Source of the DNA: Palauibacter sp022826685
GTDB taxonomy: Bacteria > Gemmatimonadota > Gemmatimonadetes > Palauibacterales > Palauibacteraceae
Length of the DNA stretch: 64,000 bases
Assembly (NCBI RefSeq): GCF_965221685.1
Contig: NZ_OZ244907.1
Direction: 5' to 3' (one strand)
Both the position numbers and the translations under genes were made by a program. Numbering within the stretch: position 1 is the first letter of the stretch; each line of letters begins with the position of its first letter. The notes beneath the pieces are model-generated. The model saw nothing but the letters and a program-made list of their open reading frames with translations, had not been told where the DNA came from and did not search any database. Shown here in pieces: positions 51,799 through 58,908 of this stretch.

Positions 51799-52190
51799 TG
51801 CCCGCCGCCGAGCGGGTCGAGGCCGAACGCGTCGACGCGGAACGTCTCGCGGCGCTCCCTCCGCTGCCCGCCGACGACGACGGCCCGGTGTTCGAGGCCC
51901 CGTGGCAGGCGCAGGCCTTCGCGCTCGCGGTGAAGCTCTCCGAGGAGGGCCACTTCACCTGGAAGGAGTGGGCCGCGACGCTCGCCGACGAACTCGCGGC
52001 GGCCGAGGCGCGCGGCGAACCGGACGACGGCTCGCAGTACTACCACCACTGGGTCGCCGCCCTCGAACGTCTCGTCGTGGATCGCCGGTTGAGCACGTCC
52101 GCGGCGCTGGATGACCGCAAGGAGGCGTGGGCGGACGCCTACCGCCACACCCCGCACGGCCAGCCCGTGGAGCTCCGCCGCAACGACTGA
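51798..52190 (+). CDS. Nitrile hydratase accessory protein (beta-like activator / metallochaperone)
   Basis: 130 residues from ATG 51798. It is homologous to the beta-subunit N-terminal part, as in P14K-type cobalt chaperones: VFEAPWQAQAFALAVKLSEE, GHFTWKEWAATLADELAAAE and YYHHWVAALERLVVDRRLST. In known systems it forms a complex with alpha and inserts the metal with Cys oxidation. Order here is alpha, beta, activator, which is the order often seen with iron-type enzymes although the claw is cobalt type. Confidence 0.9.
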   Translation: MPAAERVEAERVDAERLAALPPLPADDDGPVFEAPWQAQAFALAVKLSEEGHFTWKEWAATLADELAAAEARGEPDDGSQYYHHWVAALERLVVDRRLSTSAALDDRKEAWADAYRHTPHGQPVELRRND

Positions 52191-52201
52191 AGTCGACAAA
52201 C

Positions 52202-52219
52202 ACGTTCCCGCGGGAACGT
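52202..52219. promoter_or_regulatory. Perfect 18-bp palindrome between nitrile hydratase operon and sortilin-like gene
   Basis: ACGTTCCCGCGGGAACGT is fully self-complementary. It lies 12 nt after the nitrile hydratase accessory stop and 23 nt before the next start. A near copy is at 24447-24464. It could be an operator for the 52243 gene; as a hairpin it has no loop, so a terminator is less likely. Confidence 0.5.
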
Positions 52220-52242
52220 CTTCTCGAAGCTGGGAGGCGACG

Positions 52243-55200
52243 ATGCGCCATCACGATCACTCGCCGTCGCTCGGGATCTTCTTCTCGATCCTCGTCATTC
52301 CCGCCCTGGCCTGCGCGGACCCCCGAGACGCTCCGGATCCCGACGCGCCCGCAGGGATGGCGGGCGGTTCCGTTGACGCGTCGGTGCTCGAGGTGCTGGA
52401 GTGGCGACCGATCGGACCGTGGCGGGGCGGCAAGTCCATCGCCGGGGCCGGACATCCGACGGAGCCCGGCGTGTTCTACATGGGGAGCACGAACGGGGGC
52501 GGCGTCTGGAAGACGGACGACGCCGGGGTGAGCTGGCACAACCTCTCCGACGGCTACTTCGGGACCACGACCGTTTCCTCTCTGGACATCTCGCAGTCCG
52601 ATCCCGACATCCTCTACGTCGGTACCGGGGACGTCTCGTTCCGCACCAACATCTCGCGCGGCGACGGGATCTACCGCTCCGATGACGCCGGCCGCACGTG
52701 GCGTAACATGGGGCTCACGGACACCCGGAACCTCTCGGCGATCGAGATCCACCCGCGCGACCCCGACCTCGTCTACGCCGCCTCGCACGGGCACGGGTTC
52801 ATCCCGGACGAGAACCGGGGGGTGTACCGCTCCCGCGACGGCGGCGACACGTGGGAGCGCGTTCTCTACATCGACGATGAGACCGGGGTCATCGACCTCG
52901 TCATGGACCGGAGCGCGCCCGGCACGCTCTACGCGGCGACGTGGAACGGGCGGCGCTACCCGTGGACGATTCAGGACGCGGGAGCCCGCAACGGGATCTG
53001 GAAAACGACGGACGGCGGGGATTCCTGGGAGGAGATCACAGCGGCGCCCGGACTCCCGGCCGGACTCAAGGGCCGCATTGCGCTCGACATCTCCCAGTCG
53101 CGCCCGAACCGGGTGTGGGCGCTGATGACGGCGGAAGGGGACGGCACGGGCGGGCTCTACACGGCCGACGCGCCCGGCCAGGCGGACTGGCGGCCGTGCC
53201 GCGACTACTACTGCTCCGGCAACGGGCTGTACCGCTCCGAGGACGGCGGCGGCACCTGGGAGCGGGTGGCCGACAACCCCAACTTCTTCCAGCGCCCGTG
53301 GTACTACACGCACGTCGAGGCCGACCCCACGGACCCGGACGTCGTGTACGTGCTCAACACCTCGATCTGGAAGTCGACGGACGGGGGCGAGAGCTTCACC
53401 GCCCTCACCACGCTTCCGCACGGCGACCACCACGCGCTGTGGATCGATCCCACGGACGGGCGCCGCATGCTGGGCGGGGGCGACGGAGGCGCGACCGTGA
53501 CGCTCAACGGGGGCCGCACCTGGTCTTCGGTAGAGAACCAGCCCACCGGGCAGATGTACAACGCCTCGATCGACGACGACTTCCCCTACAACGTCTGCGC
53601 CCCACAGCAGGACAACACGAGCATCTGCGTGCCCAGCCGCTCCGACGAGGGGGCGATCTGGGACTACCAGCGCTGGACGACGGCGGCCGCCGAGAACGGC
53701 GGGATCGCGGTCCATCCCGACCGTCTCGACGTGAGCTACGGCGGCGACCACCACTGGATCGCGCGCGTGGACCGTTCGACCGGCGAGCGCCGCTGGATCA
53801 ACGTGTGGGGCGAGAACTACTACGGCACGGGCGAGGATCAGCTCCGCTACCGCCAGGTGTGGGACGTCAAGCTCTTCCTCTCGCCCCACGACCCCGACGT
53901 GATGTACACGGCCACCCAGTACGTCCACCGCTCGACCGATGAGGGGGAGAGCTGGGCGGACATCTCCCCCGATCTCACCCGCGCCGACGAGACCCGCTTC
54001 GAAGCGACGCTCCCGTCCGATCGCGGCGAGTACTGGGGCCTCACGCGCGAGAACGTGGGGATCGAGTGGTACGCAGCGATCGCGAGCATCGCCGAGTCGC
54101 CCGTTCGGGAAGGCGTGCTGTGGAGCGGCTCGAACGACGGGCTCGTGTACGTGTCGACGGACGGCGGCGGGAACTGGGAGAACGTGACGCCGCCGGACAT
54201 GGAGGCCGACACCTGGGTGAGCGTGGTCGAGCCCTCGCGCCACGATCCGGCGGCGGCCTACGTCTCCGCCAACCGGCACATGATGGGGGACGATGCCCCG
54301 TCCGTGTGGGCGACCTCGGACTACGGGGCCACGTGGCGCCACATCGACGCGGGGTTTCCGCAGGACGACTTCGTGTGGGTGGTGCGGGAGGACGAGGAGC
54401 AGCCGGGGCTCCTGTACGCCGGCGCGGAGTGGAGCGGCGTGTGGGTGAGCCTCGATGACGGAGAGAACTGGCACTCTCTGCGCCTCAACCTGCCCGTCAC
54501 GCCGGTCCGCGACCTCAAGTTGAAGGAGGGCGACATCGTCGCGGCCACGCACGGGCGCGCCCACTGGATCCTCGACGACATCTCGCCGCTGCGGCAGTTG
54601 GCGGCCGCGGGCGTGACGATCCGAGATGACGGGGGCGGGCCGAGCGCCGAGGACGGGGTTCGGCTGTTTACGCCGCGCCCCACGATCCGCTTCCGGGAGA
54701 CGGTGACCCGGGCCACGTTCGGCGGCCTCTTCATGCCGAATCCGCCGAGCGGCGTCGTACTCCGCTACTACCTGCCCCAAACCCCCGAGGGGGAGGTGCG
54801 CCTCTCGATCCACGAAGCGGGTGACCGCGAGACCGAAGGGGATGAGATCCGCACCTTCTCGAGCCTGGGCGTCGTCCCCGAGCCGGGGCCCGATCTCATC
54901 GACCCCGCGGACCTTGTGGAGCCCGGGCTCCCCGCCGAAGCCGGCGCGAACGCCTTCGAGTGGGACATGCGCTATCCGGAGCCCGTCGACTGGGTTCCGA
55001 AGACGCTGTACCGGCACCGCGATCCGTACGGGCCGCTGGCGCCCCCGGGCCGCTACGAGGCGCGGCTCACGGTGGACGGCGAGACGTTCACCGTTCCGTT
55101 CGAGCTCGTGCCGGACCCGCGCGTGGCGACGCCGCAGGCCGAGTTCGACGAGCAGTTCGGCTTCCTGATGGAGATTCGGGAGAAGATCGGCGAGAACCAC

Positions 55201-55590
55201 CGGGCAGTGGCGCGAATCCACAGCTTGCGCCGGAGGATCGTGGAGGCAATTGACGCGGCGCAGGGGACGGCGGGAGCCGCCGACATCGCGCGCGCCGGGG
55301 CGGAACTCGACGCTCGGCTGTGGGCGATCGAGGATCAGCTGCGCCAGTTCCGGCCGTCGCGAGAACACCGCGCCAAGCAGGAACTCATCAACTGGCCGGT
55401 TCGCCTCGACGACAAGTTCGCGAAGCTGCTAGAACACGCGGAGGCGTCGGACGCGGCCCCGACCTCGCGTGACCGCATGCTGTTCGACGACCTGTCCGCG
55501 CGTCAGGAGGAACAGATCGAGGAACTCGGCTTCGTGGAAGAAGGCGAAGCCACGCGCTTCTTCGACCAAGCCGAGCCCGGAGGTCCGTGA
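52243..55590 (+). CDS. Sortilin/VPS10-like BNR-repeat giant lipoprotein
   Basis: 1115 residues from ATG 52243, behind GGGAGG. The signal ends in a lipobox-like IPALAC (Cys27). The first two thirds form two propellers of BNR/sortilin repeats: FYMGSTNGGGVWKTDDAGVS, DGIYRSDDAGRTWRNMGLTD, RGVYRSRDGGDTWERVLYID, SIWKSTDGGESFTALTTLPH, YVHRSTDEGESWADISPDLT. The last 350 residues include a beta part (VPFELVPDPRVATPQAEFDE) and long helices (FLMEIREKIGENHRAVARIH). Proteins of this length and layout are abundant in Gemmatimonadota and Acidobacteriota; function unknown, perhaps glycan or peptide binding. Confidence 0.88.
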   Translation: MRHHDHSPSLGIFFSILVIPALACADPRDAPDPDAPAGMAGGSVDASVLEVLEWRPIGPWRGGKSIAGAGHPTEPGVFYMGSTNGGGVWKTDDAGVSWHNLSDGYFGTTTVSSLDISQSDPDILYVGTGDVSFRTNISRGDGIYRSDDAGRTWRNMGLTDTRNLSAIEIHPRDPDLVYAASHGHGFIPDENRGVYRSRDGGDTWERVLYIDDETGVIDLVMDRSAPGTLYAATWNGRRYPWTIQDAGARNGIWKTTDGGDSWEEITAAPGLPAGLKGRIALDISQSRPNRVWALMTAEGDGTGGLYTADAPGQADWRPCRDYYCSGNGLYRSEDGGGTWERVADNPNFFQRPWYYTHVEADPTDPDVVYVLNTSIWKSTDGGESFTALTTLPHGDHHALWIDPTDGRRMLGGGDGGATVTLNGGRTWSSVENQPTGQMYNASIDDDFPYNVCAPQQDNTSICVPSRSDEGAIWDYQRWTTAAAENGGIAVHPDRLDVSYGGDHHWIARVDRSTGERRWINVWGENYYGTGEDQLRYRQVWDVKLFLSPHDPDVMYTATQYVHRSTDEGESWADISPDLTRADETRFEATLPSDRGEYWGLTRENVGIEWYAAIASIAESPVREGVLWSGSNDGLVYVSTDGGGNWENVTPPDMEADTWVSVVEPSRHDPAAAYVSANRHMMGDDAPSVWATSDYGATWRHIDAGFPQDDFVWVVREDEEQPGLLYAGAEWSGVWVSLDDGENWHSLRLNLPVTPVRDLKLKEGDIVAATHGRAHWILDDISPLRQLAAAGVTIRDDGGGPSAEDGVRLFTPRPTIRFRETVTRATFGGLFMPNPPSGVVLRYYLPQTPEGEVRLSIHEAGDRETEGDEIRTFSSLGVVPEPGPDLIDPADLVEPGLPAEAGANAFEWDMRYPEPVDWVPKTLYRHRDPYGPLAPPGRYEARLTVDGETFTVPFELVPDPRVATPQAEFDEQFGFLMEIREKIGENHRAVARIHSLRRRIVEAIDAAQGTAGAADIARAGAELDARLWAIEDQLRQFRPSREHRAKQELINWPVRLDDKFAKLLEHAEASDAAPTSRDRMLFDDLSARQEEQIEELGFVEEGEATRFFDQAEPGGP

Positions 55591-55623
55591 ACGACGACTG
55601 ACTGGGGCAAGCCCGGACGGCTG

Positions 55624-57033
55624 CTAGCGCCGCCAGACGCCTACGCCGTTCTCGTAGACGATCTCGGTTCCGTACGGGCGCGACAGCTCGGCGAGGTGCT
55701 CGATGATCTGCCGGCCCAGTTCCTCCGGCGCGATCCGGGGGGTGCCCCGCCGGCCCCGCGGCGCCTTCCAGCTCAGTTCGATGGGGTGGAAGATGATCTC
55801 GACCACCTCTTCTCCTTCGAAGGTCGCGACCGGGACCACGCTCTCGTACCACTCGGACCCGATGGGGAAACCCGTCGTCGGGTTCCCGTCCTCGTCCACC
55901 TGGAAGCGCGTGTCGTAGATCTCCGATGCGAGCCGGTCGAGCGGGATCCCGTAGCGGTCGCGCTGGTCGGAGGGCATGGGGTCGATCGTCTCGTTCTGGA
56001 AGATGAAGTTCGCGAGCGAGTAGAAGATCGGCCGTCCCTTGTAGATCTCCACGCCGCGCAACTGGTGCGGGCCGTGGATGATGAACGTGACCGCCCCGGC
56101 GTCGATCGTCTGCCGCGCAAACTCCTCCATCCACGCGGGCGCCGTGACGAAGGCGTTGCCGGGCTCGTGCGAGTGGCTGTTCACGACGACGTAGTCGGCC
56201 TGATCCGTCGCGTTGCGCACCTCGTGCAGGACCCGCTCGCGGTCCTCGTCGTTCAGTGAGACGGTCGCGCGGTCTTCGTCGCCCGGGAACACCGTGGAAC
56301 CGAACACGCGAACCGGAGCCTCGTCGTCGTCCGACACGTCCGCGCCCTGCCGCCGGGCCACATCGCGCAGCGCGGCCATCGTCTCCGGCGACCCCTCGTA
56401 GCGCGTGCTCAGCCGCAGCGGGTTCAGCCCCGGCCGTCCCTGCACGGTCGGCCCGGCCTTCCCGGCGCGCGACATCGGCGTGAAGGTGGACGCCATCCCG
56501 ATGAGCGCGATCCGGCCCTTCGGCGTCTCGAGATACCCTGGACGGCTGGCCCAGCCGAGGTTCTCGCCCGTTCCCGAGTGGATGAGGCCCCACTCGTCCA
56601 TCATCCGGTTCGTGAGGCGCATGCCCTCGACCCCGTAGTCCGTCGAGTGGTTGTTCGCCCGGTTGTAGAGGTTGAACCCCATGTCCACGAGATCCTTCAG
56701 CGTCTCGGGCGAACCCACCTCGTAGTTCCCGCCGTTCTCCGCCGCCGGCCAGCCGGTGAACTCCTGCAGGCGGAAGACCGACTGCTCGAGGTTCAGGAAG
56801 GCGGCGTCCGTCGCGCGGATGATGTTGGCGAGGTCGTGGAAGCCCGGATCGCCCGGGTGATCGAACGGCGCCGTGCGGCGGTTCATGATCACGTCCCCCA
56901 CGGCGGACAGCGTCCAGCGGGTCTCCGAGTCGATGGGCGAACGACTCTGCGCCCGGACTTCGCACCCGACGGCGGGAGCCAGAGCAGCGAGCGATAGAAC
57001 GAAGCAGAGAGCGAGACGTATGGGACGGCGCAT
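55624..57033 (-). CDS. CapA/PgsA-like exported metallophosphatase-fold protein
   Basis: 469 residues from ATG 57033 with AGGAGG upstream. Signal peptide MRRPIRLALCFVLSLAALAP, possibly a lipoprotein at Cys23 (AVGC). PGA_cap domain motifs: TLSAVGDVIMNR, AFLNLEQSVFRLQEFTG, LYNRANNHSTDYGVEGMRLT, RIALIGMASTFTPMS, VVVNSHSHEPGN and TFIIHGPHQLRGVEIYKGRP. Homologues take part in poly-gamma-glutamate synthesis or act on polymers, but many have no assigned role. Stop lies in CTAGCAG (minus strand), a recurrent gene-end motif in this window. Confidence 0.88.
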   Translation of the reverse strand: MRRPIRLALCFVLSLAALAPAVGCEVRAQSRSPIDSETRWTLSAVGDVIMNRRTAPFDHPGDPGFHDLANIIRATDAAFLNLEQSVFRLQEFTGWPAAENGGNYEVGSPETLKDLVDMGFNLYNRANNHSTDYGVEGMRLTNRMMDEWGLIHSGTGENLGWASRPGYLETPKGRIALIGMASTFTPMSRAGKAGPTVQGRPGLNPLRLSTRYEGSPETMAALRDVARRQGADVSDDDEAPVRVFGSTVFPGDEDRATVSLNDEDRERVLHEVRNATDQADYVVVNSHSHEPGNAFVTAPAWMEEFARQTIDAGAVTFIIHGPHQLRGVEIYKGRPIFYSLANFIFQNETIDPMPSDQRDRYGIPLDRLASEIYDTRFQVDEDGNPTTGFPIGSEWYESVVPVATFEGEEVVEIIFHPIELSWKAPRGRRGTPRIAPEELGRQIIEHLAELSRPYGTEIVYENGVGVWRR

Positions 57034-57143
57034 GGGATCCTCCTGGTGACGTGCCGGGCATCCAAGCCTCTCGCCAACGTACGGAGAAAACCGATACGCG
57101 CGCATGCGCCTGCGGCTGGAGGGCACCCCGCCGGTTCCGGGGT

Positions 57144-57194
57144 TTGACAACGGGAGCGGCGCAAACGAGACTATAACGTCTCATTCAGGATGAG
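57144..57194. promoter_or_regulatory. Promoter and dyads upstream of the TetR gene
   Basis: TTGACA (57144-57149) is a good -35 box; the best -10 is uncertain (TATAAC 57172-57177 is 22 nt away; GACTAT 57169-57174 is 19 nt). Two dyads follow: GAGAC-N6-GTCTC (57167-57182) and CTCAT-N5-ATGAG (57180-57194). They end 12 nt before the start codon and are likely autoregulatory sites for the TetR protein. Confidence 0.55.
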
Positions 57195-57206
57195 AGTATA
57201 TCTTCC

Positions 57207-57785
57207 ATGGCGCTGGCGACAAGAGAACGGATCCTCGAGGCGGCCGGCGGGACGCTATCGCGGAATCCGAACGCCTCGCTCGACCAGATCGCGGTCGACG
57301 CGCGGGTCGGGCGAGCGACGGTCTTCCGTCACTTCGAGAGCCGTGCCGGGTTGCTCAAGGCGCTGGCCGGTCGAGCCATCGCCGAGACGGACAGGGCGAC
57401 CCGGCTGGCCGCGGCGGATGCGCGCACCGCTACCGATGTCCTCAGGCTGATCACGCAGGCCGTTGTCGGCGCCGGCGAGTCGTTTCGTTTCCTGGACTCG
57501 GCCGCCGAACTATACGACGAGCCGGAGATCGTTGAAGCCTACCAGCGGCAGATGTCCGAGTTGGCGGATTTGGTTGGAGCCGCCAGGCGGGAAGGCTTCA
57601 TTCGGCCCGATCTCCCCACCGCGTGGGTGGTGGCAAGTATCGATGGCCTGATATGGGCCGCGTGCCGAGCCGTCGGCGATGGCGAGCTTGGCGTGGTTCA
57701 GGCCCAGGATCTCGTCTGGGAGACCATCGCGGACGGGCTTTCGACTGCGGGGGCCAGCGAGGACCGCCATGCCGACCAGGCCTAA
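57207..57785 (+). CDS. TetR-family transcriptional regulator
   Basis: 192 residues from ATG 57207. The N-terminal DNA-binding domain is typical: MALATRERILEAAGGTLSRN, ASLDQIAVDARVGRATVFRH, FESRAGLLKALAGRA. The C-terminal ligand domain is helical (AAELYDEPEIVEAYQRQMSE). It leads a three-gene operon with a small TM protein, whose start overlaps its last 17 bases, and a fatty-acid-hydroxylase-family protein. It probably represses this operon from the dyads at 57167-57194, released by a hydrophobic ligand; this last point is inference. Confidence 0.93.
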   Translation: MALATRERILEAAGGTLSRNPNASLDQIAVDARVGRATVFRHFESRAGLLKALAGRAIAETDRATRLAAADARTATDVLRLITQAVVGAGESFRFLDSAAELYDEPEIVEAYQRQMSELADLVGAARREGFIRPDLPTAWVVASIDGLIWAACRAVGDGELGVVQAQDLVWETIADGLSTAGASEDRHADQA

Positions 57786-58002
57786 TCGACTGCCGTTTCC
57801 GGCACAGATCCTGACGACCGCGATCATCGTCGTCGCCTTTGTCGGGGCGGCTCGCCTGGTGAGTTCCGAAGAAGACTCACGGGCGTTCGACGAGGCGGCG
57901 GAGCAGACGCGGTTCCAGTTCGAAGGCGCGGCTCGAGGGGTCGGGGCGGCCGATCCGGCGGACGATGAGATCCGGGTGCCGCTGGAACGTCGGGAGCGAT
58001 GA
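57769..58002 (+). CDS. Small membrane-anchored protein of unknown function
   Basis: 77 residues from ATG 57769, overlapping the TetR gene end by 17 nt and the hydroxylase start by 4 nt (ATGA). One hydrophobic segment (about 15-33, AQILTTAIIVVAFVGAARLV) is followed by an acidic soluble tail (SSEEDSRAFDEAAEQTRFQF). I do not recognise a family. The overlaps on both sides suggest a real, coupled gene, although the length is short. Confidence 0.6.
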   Translation: MPTRPNRLPFPAQILTTAIIVVAFVGAARLVSSEEDSRAFDEAAEQTRFQFEGAARGVGAADPADDEIRVPLERRER

Positions 58003-58880
58003 TGGAGGCCATCACGAGCGCGCTCAACTGGGATGCGGTCATGGGCTGGTTCCATGTGTTGAACGACCTCAGCCTGGTCTACGTGGTCATTCCCTTCTTC
58101 TTCGTCGAACTCGTTCGCTACGCCTTCCTCAAGCGCCTGAGCTTCGACGTCATCGGCGACTCGGTGGCGAACGTCATCACCTTCGTCTGTTTCGTGGCCA
58201 TCGAGTACGCGCTCGGCATCCTCTTCGTCACGAAGCTCTACTTCTGGATCTACGCGAACTTCAGCCTGACCCACCTGTCGCTGAACTGGGTCACGATCGT
58301 GACCTGTGTCCTGCTGGCCGACCTCATGTACTACTGGGATCACCGCATGATGCACAGAATCGGGGTCGGCTGGGCCACGCACACCGTGCACCACAGCTCG
58401 CCCCACTTCAACATGTCGGTGGCCTACCGGTTCGGCCCCCTGGACGCGGTGTTCCCGCTCCTCTTCTCCTTCCCCATCGTCATGCTGGGATATCACCCGA
58501 TCCTGGTGCTGCTGTCGGAGGTTCTCGTCCAACAGTTCCAGGCGATCCTGCACACGGAGGCGATCCGGAAGCTGCCGCGACCGGTCGAGTTCCTCTTCAA
58601 CACACCCTCCCACCACAGGGTGCACCACGGCTCGAACCGGCAGTACTGCGACAAGAACTACGCGGGCATGCTCATCATCTGGGATCGCATGTTCGGGACC
58701 TTCGAGCCGGAGGTCGAGCCGGTGGAGTACGGCGTCAGGCAGCCCATCAACTCGAACAATCCCATCACCGTATTCCTGCACGGGATCCAGCGCCTGATCG
58801 TGACGATCGTCCGGACGAGGGGCGCCGCGAACAAGCTGAGAGTACTGGTGAAGCCGCCGGGCTGGAGCGCGACAGACTAG
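57999..58880 (+). CDS. Sterol desaturase / fatty acid hydroxylase family protein
   Basis: 293 residues from ATG 57999. An integral membrane di-iron oxygenase with the full set of His boxes: DHRMMH (114-119), HTVHH (128-132) and HHRVHH (about 206-211), plus later Asn/His residues. At least four hydrophobic segments. The family hydroxylates or desaturates sterols, carotenoids or fatty acids and includes alkylglycerol monooxygenase-like proteins. A lipid substrate is likely. Expressed with the TetR regulator and small TM protein. Confidence 0.92.
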   Translation: MMEAITSALNWDAVMGWFHVLNDLSLVYVVIPFFFVELVRYAFLKRLSFDVIGDSVANVITFVCFVAIEYALGILFVTKLYFWIYANFSLTHLSLNWVTIVTCVLLADLMYYWDHRMMHRIGVGWATHTVHHSSPHFNMSVAYRFGPLDAVFPLLFSFPIVMLGYHPILVLLSEVLVQQFQAILHTEAIRKLPRPVEFLFNTPSHHRVHHGSNRQYCDKNYAGMLIIWDRMFGTFEPEVEPVEYGVRQPINSNNPITVFLHGIQRLIVTIVRTRGAANKLRVLVKPPGWSATD

Positions 58881-58908
58881 CAGTCCGTGGCAAAACGCTG
58901 CGTTAGCG
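58877..58908. repeat. Short repeat between convergent genes, member of CTAGCAG family
   Basis: CTAGCAGTCCGTGGCAAAAC (58877-58896) continues with GCTGCGTTAGCG. Both stops (plus TAG 58878-58880; minus TAA, complement 58903-58905) are inside. The ends can form a stem with a 2-nt bulge. Sequence resembles 23740-23777. Half copies are at 25784, 41814 and, on the minus strand, 55621-55626. Confidence 0.55.

Noticed and set aside
51955..55368. A very long open frame (over 1100 codons) antisense to the sortilin-like gene
   Set aside because: GC-rich genomes with strong third-position G/C bias give long antisense frames. The translation is rich in Arg, His, Val and Asp, with no domain motif, and the plus-strand gene has clear BNR repeats and a ribosome binding site.
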